Of a stretch of DNA of 25,677 nucleotides, positions 1 through 7,547 are shown piece after piece. Each line of letters opens with the position of its first letter. Position 1 is the stretch's first letter. Source of the stretch: CAZGYE01 sp964530165. Its GTDB lineage: Bacteria; Planctomycetota; Planctomycetia; Planctomycetales; Planctomycetaceae. Location: positions 1-25,677 of the forward strand of contig CAZGYE010000041.1 of NCBI GenBank assembly GCA_964530165.1, given 5' to 3'. The notes beneath the pieces are model-generated. The model saw only the letters and a list, made by a program, of their open reading frames with translations. It was not told the origin of the DNA and did not search any database. The position numbers and the translations under genes are program-made.

Positions 1-90
1 GGGTCGCATTCGCTCCACCACAGCCACCCTTTAATCGAAACTGACCCACTGCCGAATTGTTCGTTGTCGAATTCACGCTGTCTCGCATCG

Positions 91-108
91 CGCGGAGCAA
101 GCTCCGCG
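91..108. terminator. perfect hairpin downstream of the beta-propeller gene
   Basis: An 8-bp perfect inverted repeat (CGCGGAGC, two-base loop, GCTCCGCG) lies eight bases beyond the stop codon of the minus-strand gene that ends at 116. It could end that transcript, although no T-tract follows on the minus strand, so it is not a canonical intrinsic terminator. It may instead be one copy of a dispersed GC-rich palindrome. Nothing else is visible in bases 1-115. Confidence 0.4.
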
Positions 109-115
109 GCTAAAC

Positions 116-1411
116 CTACAGTTTCTTCCGCAGATTGATGCACTTGAGCGTGTGGGTGTCGCGGACGTAGAAGTACCCGTTCGAGAGGGCCGGCAAGGCG
201 CGTGTCGTCGGTTTTCGCTCTCGCGTACCCTCGAAAATTGTCGCGCGGGCCAGTTCGCGGTATCCGTTCGGAGAGGGATCGGCGAGAACCAACTCGCCGT
301 CGGTCTCGAGGATCAGCAGCTTCCCGTCGGCTTTCAGGAGTGTGGCATAGCCGAATCCGGTTTCGGTCCAATGCACTTTGCCGGTCTTCGGGTCGAAGCA
401 GCGCAGGCTCGCCCGGCCGATGTCTTGGCGGCCGTGAATGCCGTACAGATTCCCCTGGTGCTCGATGCAGGTCGTGTATTGGCTGGACATGACCTCGTCG
501 CTTCGCCACAGCGCACGGGCGTCGGTCTTGCCGATCTTGGCGAAGACCGCTCCGACCTCGTAGCTAGCCGAGACGAACAGCCGGCCGTCGAGAATCAACG
601 GCGAGGCGGCGCTGACGGTCGGTCCGGTCTTGCCGAAGGGAAACCGAAAACGCACGTTGCCGTTGGATGGATCGATGGAAACGACGTTCAACCGCGTGAC
701 GAAGATCACGTGCCGCACGCCGTCGACGGTTGCCGCCGTCGGCGAGGAATAGCCGGCCCGCTCACTGGTCGCTTTCCAGAGCGTCTTACCGGTCTCCAGT
801 GAAAACGCGACAATGCCGGCCTCTTTCGTGTCGCCGCCGACATTCACGATCAGCTTGTCGTCGGCGACAATCGGCGTGCTGCCGATGCCGAAATAGCCTT
901 CCGCCGGCTCGCCGCGGACGAAGGGCCTCTTGGAGTTGTAGTCCGCGAAGGTGTCCCGCGACCACAACTTCTTGCCGGTCTCGAGGTCGAGGCAGTGCAA
1001 TCCGCCCCGGGCGCCGTACAGGTAGACGCGGCCGTCGTGGATCAGCGGAACAGAGCGCGGGCCGTCGTCGCTGGTGTACGAGGGAATGTACCTCGCGGGA
1101 TAGTCGGCCTTCCGCAGCACCAGGCCGGTCCGCGCGTCCATGACGTCGACGCGCTGGACATCGCCGACCCGATGAAACAAGACGGCTTTCCCCCGAGCGA
1201 CGGCGACCCCGGCAAAACCGCTGCCGACCTCGCGCTGCCAGAGCGTCTTCGGCCCGCCCTTGGGCCAGCCGTCAGCAATCTTCTCGTTTTCTGCGATGCC
1301 GTTGCGGTTCGGTCCGAGAATCTGCGGCCAGTCGCCGGCTTCCAGCCGACCCGGTCGACTTGGCGATGCCAAAACTCCCAGCAGCACAACGAATGACAGT
1401 GGATGACGCAT
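116..1411 (-). CDS. exported PQQ-binding-like beta-propeller repeat protein
   Basis: 431 residues. The N-terminus is a signal peptide (hydrophobic FVVLLGVLAS near residues 6-15), so the protein is probably exported. The mature part begins with DWPQILGPNRNGIAE, a typical opening of planctomycete PQQ-type propeller proteins (WPQ.lGP.rnG). Blade motifs are visible: LHCLDLETGKKLWSRDT, IVAFSLETGKTLWKAT and LRCFDPKTGKVHWTET, the G-K-x-x-W pattern of PQQ/BamB-like propellers. There are no catalytic residues to suggest a dehydrogenase, so the substrate is unknown; a scaffold or binding role is as likely as an enzyme. The gene starts 10 bp after the stop of the DJ-1/PfpI gene and is probably cotranscribed with it. 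The fold is clear, the function is not. Confidence 0.88.
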   Translation of the reverse strand: MRHPLSFVVLLGVLASPSRPGRLEAGDWPQILGPNRNGIAENEKIADGWPKGGPKTLWQREVGSGFAGVAVARGKAVLFHRVGDVQRVDVMDARTGLVLRKADYPARYIPSYTSDDGPRSVPLIHDGRVYLYGARGGLHCLDLETGKKLWSRDTFADYNSKRPFVRGEPAEGYFGIGSTPIVADDKLIVNVGGDTKEAGIVAFSLETGKTLWKATSERAGYSSPTAATVDGVRHVIFVTRLNVVSIDPSNGNVRFRFPFGKTGPTVSAASPLILDGRLFVSASYEVGAVFAKIGKTDARALWRSDEVMSSQYTTCIEHQGNLYGIHGRQDIGRASLRCFDPKTGKVHWTETGFGYATLLKADGKLLILETDGELVLADPSPNGYRELARATIFEGTRERKPTTRALPALSNGYFYVRDTHTLKCINLRKKL

Positions 1412-1421
1412 CGGACGTCTC

Positions 1422-1979
1422 TTATTTTGCGTAGGAATTCAACAGCCGCATGAACTCCCGCAGGAACGGCGTGTGATCGTGCCAGGTACGCGCGGTGACG
1501 AGGTTGCCGTCCACCACAACCGGTTCGTCGACGTAGATAGCGCCGGCCGTCGTGGCATCCAACTCGCATTTGGCGACTGTGGTCACCTTCCTGCCCTGAA
1601 TGCAATTGGCCGCGGCGATGATCTCGATTCCGTGACAAACCGAAGCCACCGGTTTGCGGGTCTCGAAGAAATGACAGGTGATTCCCAGCAAGTCGGGATC
1701 GTAGCGCAGGTATTCCGGCGCTCGGCCGCCCGAGACGAACAGGCCAACATACTCGTCCGGCTTCACGTCACGGAAGGCAATGTCGGCTTGCAGATGATAG
1801 CCGGCCGTCTCCCGCGTGATGTCCCAACTGGGCGGCCGTTCGTGTTGCACCATGTGATACAGACGCTTCTCAGGAGCCGCCACGCACACCTCGAACCCGT
1901 CTTCCGCGATGCGGAAGTAGGGGTACATCGTGTCGAGCACTTCGGTGGCCTCTCCCACGACGAGCAGGACCTTCGGCAT
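1422..1979 (-). CDS. DJ-1/PfpI family protein (class I glutamine amidotransferase-like)
   Basis: 185 residues, usual for the family. The PfpI-like signature SGGRAPEYLR is at residues 83-92 and the nucleophile elbow is SVCHG with Cys115-His116; a Glu near residue 10-13 (GEATE) would complete the acid position. Members are reported as proteases, deglycases, glyoxalases or chaperones, and the sequence alone does not choose among these. The ATG has a very G-rich Shine-Dalgarno (GGGGGGGAG, 5-nt spacer). It is upstream of, and probably in one operon with, the exported beta-propeller gene (10-bp gap). Cytoplasmic: no signal peptide. Confidence 0.9.
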   Translation of the reverse strand: MPKVLLVVGEATEVLDTMYPYFRIAEDGFEVCVAAPEKRLYHMVQHERPPSWDITRETAGYHLQADIAFRDVKPDEYVGLFVSGGRAPEYLRYDPDLLGITCHFFETRKPVASVCHGIEIIAAANCIQGRKVTTVAKCELDATTAGAIYVDEPVVVDGNLVTARTWHDHTPFLREFMRLLNSYAK

Positions 1980-2041
1980 GTGATCTCCCCCCCAATTCGC
2001 AATCGACCTTGCAGTTAGGCCGGTCTTGCCGGCGCCAACCT

Positions 2042-2428
2042 CTACGCGTCCTGCGCGAGACGCGACGGCTTCTCAGCATAAGCGTTTTCGCTGAGAAATA
2101 CGAATTCGCGAGATCGAATCGGCCATTCCGCCTGACAGCCGTGGCAATGGAAGCCGACAAGCGTGCCGGTGCCGGGCAGCGGACGATTGTTGCGGCTGCG
2201 GAGCGCATCTCCCAAGACGAGCGGCTCGACGACCGGATGCCCACAATCCGGACAGCGTTTGTTTTGATCGATCACACGGGTGCGGATCAGTAGATCCATC
2301 AGCCCGGGCGTCTTCAGATTCAGACGAGCCACCGCTTGGAAGGGAAGAATCGTCGCGTCGTCGTCATCGTCCTGCAATCGCGTGCAGGGACCCGGCTCGT
2401 CCGGCCAGTACAGATTCAAACGGCTCAT
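2042..2428 (-). CDS. small zinc-ribbon hypothetical protein
   Basis: 128 residues from the ATG beginning MSRLNLYWPD; a longer reading from 2473 adds 15 residues but the chosen ATG has AAGG close upstream. Two CxxC pairs, CPDC (59-62) and CHGC (95-98), form a likely four-cysteine zinc ribbon with a 32-residue insert. An acidic run DDDDD follows residue 19. No family is recognised; similar small zinc-ribbon proteins of planctomycetes are unassigned. A sigma70-like promoter is about 110 bp upstream. A nucleic-acid or protein-binding role would be a guess. Confidence 0.7.
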   Translation of the reverse strand: MSRLNLYWPDEPGPCTRLQDDDDDATILPFQAVARLNLKTPGLMDLLIRTRVIDQNKRCPDCGHPVVEPLVLGDALRSRNNRPLPGTGTLVGFHCHGCQAEWPIRSREFVFLSENAYAEKPSRLAQDA

Positions 2429-2541
2429 CCTTGAGCTCTTTCGCGTGAAGAGGAAACTGTCCGTTACCCGCAATCCTTTCCGGGAGATGCACGCCGTGTG
2501 CCTCGACGATCACGCCGGCATTGCGTGCCAATCGAGCAAAT

Positions 2542-2570
2542 AGAATAGCTCTCGAAACTCGATTTGGCAA
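2542..2570 (-). promoter_or_regulatory. sigma70-like promoter for the zinc-ribbon gene
   Basis: On the minus strand TTGCCA (2570-2565) and TATTCT (2547-2542) are separated by 17 bp, matching the -35/-10 consensus at 5/6 and 4/6 positions. It would start transcription near 2535, giving a leader of about 107 nt. The rest of the 2429-2741 interval shows no convincing gene. Confidence 0.5.
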
Positions 2571-2741
2571 GAGAATTTCCAACCGTTTCGCGTTCTCGCG
2601 CTGTCTGAGACAACTGAGACTCGATTGCGGCGAGCGAGCCGATATTGCACAAAGTCGACGCTTCCACTAACTTGTGGCGCCTTGCTGGCTTACAGGGAAT
2701 GCAAACGTTGGCATCCTTGATGTCGTCAGAAGGTTTGTGCG

Positions 2742-3905
2742 TTGAATTGTCCCAGTGAAAGGGTCTCGGCCTTGGAAAAGGCACGTCTTTGCCTGCGGTG
2801 GTTGACGCGAAACTGGAGCTGGTTGAAATGGCCGGCGGCGCTGGGGCTGTTGGGTTCTCTCTTTTATCAGAATGGAAATGAGATCGGCCGGCTGGCAGAG
2901 CGGCGGATTGATTGGTTCTATTTCAGCATCGCGTTCATTCTGTGCAGCGGCTCGATTGTGTTGACATTTATGCGCTGGTATTTGCTGGTTTGGGCGCAGG
3001 AGTTTCGCTTCCGCATCCGTGACGCGCTGCGTCTGGGTTTTATTGGATATCTGTTCAATTACGTCGCGCCCGGATCGGCCGGCGGCGACATCGTCAAAGC
3101 GATCATGATTGCCGGACAACAGAATTCGCGCAGGACCGTCGCAGCGGCGACCGTCCTGCTCGATCGGATCCTCGGTTTGTGGGGGCTGTTTATGGTTGGG
3201 TCGGCGGCGGCACTCTTTCAGCCGTCGTTGGTGCAGCACGGTACTCTCAGAATCGCCGTTGTCGTCCTCTGGTGCGGCAGCCTGGCCGGCTTGCTTGGTC
3301 TGGGAGCGGTGTTGCACCCGGCTGTTCCGCGCTCGCGCTGGTTGAACCGGCTCGTTCACATGCCCTACGTCGGCAAAGCGATCGGCGACCTGATCAACGG
3401 GATTCTGCTGTACCAGACGAAGCGACGTGTACTGTTGGTGGCCGTCGGCATCAGCCTGGTCGGACACTTTGGGATGCTGTCGTGCTTCTACTTCTGCGCA
3501 CAGGCGCTGCGATTGGGCGAAGCGGCTCCCGATTATTGGGCGCACCTGTTGCTGATTCCCGGCGCCGAGCTGGCCGGCGTCATAGTCCCTGTTCCGGGCG
3601 GTGTCGGAGCGCTGGAAGGTGCAGTTCAGTTTTGCTACGGCCTGTTCAACGAAGCGGTCGGTTCACCTGTTGCCAAAGAAGTCGCCCTGGCAGCCGGGCT
3701 GTTTGCAGCAATCACTTATCGCTGCATCAGTCTGATTGTCGCTGCCGTCGGCGCCGGATACTACCTCACCGTGCGGAAGGAGATCGGCGAGGTTTTGGGA
3801 GAATCGTCCGAATCGGACCCGAACCGGCCCGGTCACCCAGACGACGATGACGGCAAGATGAGTGCTGTCGCCGTGTGTGCCGACGAGCATATCTCGCCTG
3901 CGTAG
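2742..3905 (+). CDS. flippase-like / lysylphosphatidylglycerol-synthase-type membrane protein (UPF0104)
   Basis: 387 residues with about eight hydrophobic segments. The family signatures are present: NYVAPGSAGGDIVKA at residues 106-120 and a later VPVPGGVGALEGA loop, as in the integral membrane domain of MprF, AglD and related proteins (PF03706). That family is linked to flipping or handling lipid-linked substrates; here only the membrane domain is present, with no aminoacyl-transferase part. The start is a TTG chosen because AGAAGG (2728-2733) lies 8 nt upstream; an alternative in-frame TTG is at 2772. The gene converges on the beta-helix gene with only 7 bp between stop codons. The C-terminus is charged and cytoplasmic-looking (SSESDPNRPGHPDDDDGK). 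Confidence 0.88.
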   Translation: MNCPSERVSALEKARLCLRWLTRNWSWLKWPAALGLLGSLFYQNGNEIGRLAERRIDWFYFSIAFILCSGSIVLTFMRWYLLVWAQEFRFRIRDALRLGFIGYLFNYVAPGSAGGDIVKAIMIAGQQNSRRTVAAATVLLDRILGLWGLFMVGSAAALFQPSLVQHGTLRIAVVVLWCGSLAGLLGLGAVLHPAVPRSRWLNRLVHMPYVGKAIGDLINGILLYQTKRRVLLVAVGISLVGHFGMLSCFYFCAQALRLGEAAPDYWAHLLLIPGAELAGVIVPVPGGVGALEGAVQFCYGLFNEAVGSPVAKEVALAAGLFAAITYRCISLIVAAVGAGYYLTVRKEIGEVLGESSESDPNRPGHPDDDDGKMSAVAVCADEHISPA

Positions 3906-3909
3906 CAGG
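3897..3909. terminator. short hairpin over the stop codon between convergent genes
   Basis: CCTGC-GTA-GCAGG, a perfect 5-bp inverted repeat with 3-nt loop, overlaps the TAG stop of the flippase-like gene and lies just past the end of the convergent beta-helix gene. The 7-bp gap leaves no room for a separate terminator, so this could serve both, but it is short and has no T-tract. Confidence 0.25.
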
Positions 3910-3912
3910 GTC

Positions 3913-4788
3913 TCATTCGACAATCGTCGGGGGGGCGTCCATTTCGGTCTGTTCCACGTCGACGAGCCCCAATTCCGAGATTCGCAGCGGTTCGAAGCGG
4001 TTGCCGACCAATCGGCTGTTGCGGATAACGATCTCGGACGTTCCGCCCACCGACACGCCCGCGCGACCATTTTCGGTGGACGTCACGTTTTCCAGCACGA
4101 TGTTGCGGCAGAAATCGTGCGCGTTGACGCCGTCCAGCCGAAAGTGGCGAAACGTCACGTCAACAATCCGCACGTCGTGGACTTTGTAGAACGTCAGGCC
4201 AACCTCTTCGGCGGCGAACTGGAAGGGCCGTTGTGCCGGCTCGTCGAGGTGAGTGGCTTGGTAGTAAATCGAACCGCGCCACGCGGACCAATTGCCCTCG
4301 GGGATCTTGGGCAGGCCGCGCGCGCCGCGCGGGACACGCTGCTCGGGAACCGGCTTGCCATCGAGCAGCAGTTGGTAATGCCCTTTTCGCCACGGTGTCA
4401 TTTTCCAGAGGTCGGCGCCGACTCTTCGCCAGGCCTGCGGGGGAACCGTTCTCAAACCGCTGAGAACGGCCCCGTTTCCGATGATTGTGAACTTCACGTG
4501 TTGGTACCCACTGTGACGACGGCCGACCAGTTGTACCGATTCGTAATATGGCGAGCCGTTATTTGCCAAAACGATTGTGTCGCCGGTGCGGGCCACCTGC
4601 AACGCTCGACGGACCGTCTTCACGGGTCCGGAGTTCTGGTCGAACGGCGTGCTCGATGAGCCGTCGAACACGTCGCTGCCTTGCACGTTGTCGACGTAGA
4701 CGATGTCTGCCGGACAACGGCTGGCTGCCAGGAACACGGTTGCCGCAACCACCGATAATAACGCCAACCGACACGCTCGAAATCGCAC
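3913..4788 (-). CDS. exported right-handed parallel beta-helix protein
   Basis: 291 residues from a GTG at 4788 that has GGGGGGAG just upstream. The N-terminus is a clear signal peptide (RFRACRLALLSVVAATVFLA, then AASRCPA), followed by IVYVDNVQGSD..DG, the usual opening of pectate-lyase-like/DUF1565 beta-helix proteins (Y-V-D...G-x-D...G-T...P). Later repeats such as VRIVDVTFRHFRLDGV, IVLENVTSTENGRAGVSV and IVIRNSRLVGNRF are beta-helix coils. It may bind or cleave polysaccharide outside the cytoplasm, but no catalytic residues can be assigned. The same frame stays open upstream to 4965, which holds a remnant of another gene; the signal peptide argues that the true start is 4788. A run of seven G/C near the C-terminus is a possible sequencing weak spot. 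Confidence 0.78.
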   Translation of the reverse strand: MRFRACRLALLSVVAATVFLAASRCPADIVYVDNVQGSDVFDGSSSTPFDQNSGPVKTVRRALQVARTGDTIVLANNGSPYYESVQLVGRRHSGYQHVKFTIIGNGAVLSGLRTVPPQAWRRVGADLWKMTPWRKGHYQLLLDGKPVPEQRVPRGARGLPKIPEGNWSAWRGSIYYQATHLDEPAQRPFQFAAEEVGLTFYKVHDVRIVDVTFRHFRLDGVNAHDFCRNIVLENVTSTENGRAGVSVGGTSEIVIRNSRLVGNRFEPLRISELGLVDVEQTEMDAPPTIVE

Positions 4789-4839
4789 GATGCTCCCCCC
4801 CGTAAGAGTGCTGCTGGAAATGAGACGACCCGGCAGAGA

Positions 4840-4926
4840 ACCTTTGAAAATCACACGGTCAAAACAACTCAAAACCGCTACAATGGACGCAGCAAACTTT
4901 TCCAGAAACCACTTTGCGAACTTCAC
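4840..4926 (-). pseudogene. 5' remnant of a gene with an FDRVIFKG-type N-terminus
   Basis: A GTG at 4926 has GGAGG 5 nt upstream and starts VKFAKWFLEKF, then SIVAVLSCFDRVIFKGSLP. From memory this closely matches the N-terminus of a multicopy, probably mobile-element-associated family in planctomycetes (FDRVIFKG.LP motif), whose members run to several hundred residues. Here the similarity stops after about 28 residues and runs in frame into the beta-helix gene through an unrelated stretch. It is most simply the truncated 5' end of such a gene; an expressed N-terminal extension of the beta-helix protein cannot be excluded. The family assignment was not checked by search. Confidence 0.45.
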
Positions 4927-4972
4927 GGCGTCCTCCGGCTGATGGGACTCTGTGCGATGGCCCATGACGGTC

Positions 4973-5917
4973 TTAGAGCGCCACCCAGTCCAAAGGCGGC
5001 TCGAACGAGAACATTTCGTCGAATTCGCTCATTGAACCAATAATGGTATCGTCGCCGGAACCTCCTGTAATCACATCGGCGCCACCTTGTCCGTTGACCT
5101 TGTCGTCTCCAGCTTCCCCAAGCAGGGTGTCGTCGCCGGAACCGCCGAAGAGACGATCGTTGCCGTCGCCGCCGAGTAGCGAATCGTTGCCGCTGCGGCC
5201 ATTCAGAAAATCGTCGCCAGCGCCGCCGGCCAGTCCGTCAGAGCCGGTGCCTCCATCGAGCTCATCGTTGCCGTCCTGTCCGTCAAGACTGTCGTTGCCC
5301 CCTTGCCCTTTCAGAGTGTCGTTGCCGTCTCCTCCTTGGATGACATCGTTGCCGCGACCACCGAAGATCTTGTCGTCGAACTCGCTGCCGATGAGGATGT
5401 CGTCTCCACCGCCCCCGTTGATGGTGATGTTGCCGTCCAAGCCACTGAAGTCGCTGGCGGTCACGGCGCTCAGGTCAAACGTGTTCGCGTCGTTGCCGGA
5501 GTCGCCGTCGATCCGCAGCGACGTGACGTCTGCAGCGAGAGTGGTGGTCACTGTCGAGACGCCGTCGACGGTGACGCGTACGAACCCGCCCACAACGTCG
5601 ATGGTCACGTCCTCATCCCCCGTGACCTGCACCCTGAAATTACCGCCTTCGGTGATGATGACCAAGTTGGAAAGAACTCTTTGTCTCATCCGGCTGTCAT
5701 CTCCATCGCCGCGGGTGGCCTTGTTGAAGAAATTAATGGGGACCAGGGCAACTGGAAATGCCCGGAAGTTCCCAGAAAAGCGGTTCGCAGGCAAGACGGG
5801 CCGATCCGCTGTATCGCCCGACAGCGACATGGGCGTACAGAATGTCCACGCAAAAACGGCGAACGACGCCGCAACGAGGCGCAGCGTCCACGCACTGTTC
5901 AAGATCCTCTTAACCAT
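4973..5917 (-). CDS. exported RTX-type calcium-binding repeat protein
   Basis: 314 residues from the ATG at 5917, preceded by AGGGGG at a good distance; a longer reading to 6049 lacks support and crosses the likely promoter. The N-terminus is a signal peptide (RLVAASFAVFAWTFCTPMS). Residues of the middle part (FRVQVTGDEDVTIDVVGG and the following strands) look like a small beta domain. Then come 14 uninterrupted nonapeptides of the type G-G-x-G-x-D-x-L-x (for example GGDGNDTLK, GGSGDDTLL), DNA 5039-5416, which bind calcium in a parallel beta-roll. It ends with SEFDEMFSFEPPLDWVAL. RTX proteins usually use type I secretion, but this one has a Sec-type signal and no type I transporter lies nearby. 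Function unknown; a surface or matrix role is likely. Confidence 0.85.
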   Translation of the reverse strand: MVKRILNSAWTLRLVAASFAVFAWTFCTPMSLSGDTADRPVLPANRFSGNFRAFPVALVPINFFNKATRGDGDDSRMRQRVLSNLVIITEGGNFRVQVTGDEDVTIDVVGGFVRVTVDGVSTVTTTLAADVTSLRIDGDSGNDANTFDLSAVTASDFSGLDGNITINGGGGDDILIGSEFDDKIFGGRGNDVIQGGDGNDTLKGQGGNDSLDGQDGNDELDGGTGSDGLAGGAGDDFLNGRSGNDSLLGGDGNDRLFGGSGDDTLLGEAGDDKVNGQGGADVITGGSGDDTIIGSMSEFDEMFSFEPPLDWVAL

Positions 5918-6016
5918 GATTTCGCCCCCTGATCGACAGCGGTTTGAGAGAGTGGATCGCGAAACACTCGAGGGCCCGCAGATGTCAACGATTGTGTGCC
6001 CGCTGTGAATATCATT

Positions 6017-6045
6017 ATTTTGATCAAGTGGTTTTGCCCTGTCAA
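6017..6045 (-). promoter_or_regulatory. sigma70-like promoter for the RTX gene
   Basis: On the minus strand a perfect TTGACA (6045-6040) is followed after 17 bp by CAAAAT (6022-6017; 4/6). Transcription would start near 6010, about 93 bp before the RTX start codon. The rest of the interval up to 6130 contains short reiterated words (CTGATTG twice near 6111-6124, AGCGGTCAGC near 6084) resembling dispersed planctomycete spacers. Confidence 0.5.
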
Positions 6046-6130
6046 CCAATTTCCGTCTTGCGTTTCCGAAACCGTCCGCTTTCAGCGGTCAGCTTTGGGA
6101 CAGGGAAACGCTGATTGCTGATTGCTCCGT

Positions 6131-7357
6131 TCACGGCTCGACAGCAGTTTGCTTGGCTGACGACTCCAGCAGCGGGAGTGCGTGCATCAGTTTCTTGACT
6201 TCCGCATTGGTGACTCGGGTACCGCTGAGGGTCAACGTGCTGAGATTCCGCAGGCCTCTGAGATGCACCAGTCCGGCGTCGCTGACTTGGGTGCCGTCGA
6301 GGTGCAGATCACTGAGATCGATCAAGCCGGCCAGATGCTTGAGCCCCGCGTCGCTGATTTGGGTTTCGTTAAGCTCCAACCACTCGAGACCAGTCAAGCC
6401 TCCCAGATGCTTCAGTCCCGCATCGCCGACTCGCGTGTTGTTGAGGGTCAAAGTGCCGAGATTTGTCAAGCCACTGAGATGCTCGAGTCCGGCGTCGCCA
6501 ACTTGAGTGCCGTCGAGATTCAGATTGCTGAGATTGGTCAAACCGCTCAGATGTTTCAGCCCTGCATCGCCGACTTGGGTGTCGTTGAGGACCAAGTCGT
6601 TGAGATCCCTCAAGCCGCTTAGATGCATCAATCCGGCGTCAGTGATTTTGGTGGCGCCCAGAGCCAATTGTCCGAGATGGGTCAAATCACTCAGATGCGC
6701 TAATCCGGCGTCGGTGATTTGTGTGCGGCTGAGCTCCAAAAGTTCGAGATGGGTCAAACCACTCAGATGTTTCAGGCCGGCGTCCGTAACCTGGGTGTCG
6801 TTGAGGACAAGAACCAGGAGATCGGTCAAACCACTCAGATGCGTCAACCCGGCATCGGTGACTTGAGTGCCGCCCAGTTCCAAATTCCTGAGATGGGTCA
6901 AGCCACCCAGATGCGTCAAGCCGGCGTCCGTAATCTGGGTGTCGTTGAGACCCAACGCGTTGAGATTGGTCAAGCCACTCAGATGCATCAGTCCCGCGTC
7001 GCTGACTTGGGTGCCGGTGAGGTTCAAAAGTCTGAGATTGGTCGAGCCGCTCAGATGTTTCAGTCCTGCATCGCTGATTTGTGTGTCGGCAAGGTTCAGA
7101 CCGGCGAGACTGGTCAAGCCGCCCAGACGTTCCAATTCCGCATCGCTGCAGGCGGTACCTTTGAGATCGACCGTCACGATCGATCCACCAGGATTCGTCT
7201 GAACTTTGCCGCCCAGTTGTTCAACCTTGCGAACCAACCGCGCCGTCGGCCGGTTCCGCACGATCAGAACCACGGCAATCGCCGTCAGCATGCAACCGGC
7301 CAACAGAAACCAGCCGAGCTGAGCGCGGGAAAATCGACGCGAGTGATTGTCGGTCAT
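6131..7357 (-). CDS. membrane-anchored leucine-rich-repeat protein
   Basis: 408 residues. One transmembrane segment lies near the N-terminus (LGWFLLAGCMLTAIAVVLIV, about residues 14-33), leaving the rest outside the cytoplasm if the topology is N-in. It then carries 12 near-identical 24-residue repeats built on L..L.L..TQ[VI].DAGL.HL.GLT, plus a degenerate first (CSDAELERL) and last (VTNAEVKKL) unit, forming a closed LRR solenoid of the RI/GALA-like type (DAGL repeats). Such proteins are abundant in planctomycetes and are thought to mediate protein binding; no partner is evident. At DNA level the repeats are 72 bp long, so copy number may vary by recombination. It is divergent from the HzsA-like gene. 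Confidence 0.9.
   Translation of the reverse strand: MTDNHSRRFSRAQLGWFLLAGCMLTAIAVVLIVRNRPTARLVRKVEQLGGKVQTNPGGSIVTVDLKGTACSDAELERLGGLTSLAGLNLADTQISDAGLKHLSGSTNLRLLNLTGTQVSDAGLMHLSGLTNLNALGLNDTQITDAGLTHLGGLTHLRNLELGGTQVTDAGLTHLSGLTDLLVLVLNDTQVTDAGLKHLSGLTHLELLELSRTQITDAGLAHLSDLTHLGQLALGATKITDAGLMHLSGLRDLNDLVLNDTQVGDAGLKHLSGLTNLSNLNLDGTQVGDAGLEHLSGLTNLGTLTLNNTRVGDAGLKHLGGLTGLEWLELNETQISDAGLKHLAGLIDLSDLHLDGTQVSDAGLVHLRGLRNLSTLTLSGTRVTNAEVKKLMHALPLLESSAKQTAVEP
6195..7160 (-). repeat. 72-bp tandem coding repeats (LRR)
   Basis: About 13-14 tandem units of 72 bp, visible on the plus strand as repeated words such as CAAGCCACTCAGATG and CCGGCGTC every 72 bases. They code for the 24-residue LRRs of the surrounding gene. 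They are coding repeats in one frame, with no unique spacers, so not a CRISPR array. Confidence 0.9.
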
Positions 7358-7471
7358 TGTCAGACCGGCCTCTTGTTGAATCGACAGCGAGAATCATCAC
7401 CGGCGGATGGTGCTTGCTCAATAATACGCTCGCTTGGGTGTCGGTACGACTGAGCCTCTGTCTAACGGCGA

Positions 7472-7499
7472 TTTGCAGTTTTTGCTAAAATCGGATACT
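7472..7499 (+). promoter_or_regulatory. candidate promoter for the HzsA-like gene
   Basis: TTTGCA (7472-7477), 16 bp, GATACT (7494-7499): 4/6 matches to each consensus hexamer. The expected start, near 7506, gives a leader of about 42 nt to the ATG at 7548. It fits the 16-bp spacing of the much better trxA promoter in this window, but the match is only moderate. Confidence 0.35.
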
Positions 7500-7547
7500 C
7501 TCGAACGTGTTCAAGTCAGGAAAGATGCAGACAGGAAGGATGTCGAC

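Noticed and set aside
2464..2784. 106-codon open frame filling the 2429-2741 gap
   Set aside because: Basic, low-complexity product with no motif, and it overlaps the zinc-ribbon promoter and the flippase start.
2667..3545. 292-codon minus-strand open frame
   Set aside because: It is antisense to the flippase-like gene; its composition (many Gln/Arg/Pro) is typical of shadow frames.
5043..6008. Serine/proline-rich plus-strand open frame of 321 codons
   Set aside because: It is the mirror of the RTX gene repeats (Gly/Asp codons read backwards) and has no plausible protein features.
6195..7160. Regular 72-bp repeats considered as a CRISPR array
   Set aside because: The repeats are contiguous, coding and in frame (LRR), with no unique spacers and no cas genes.
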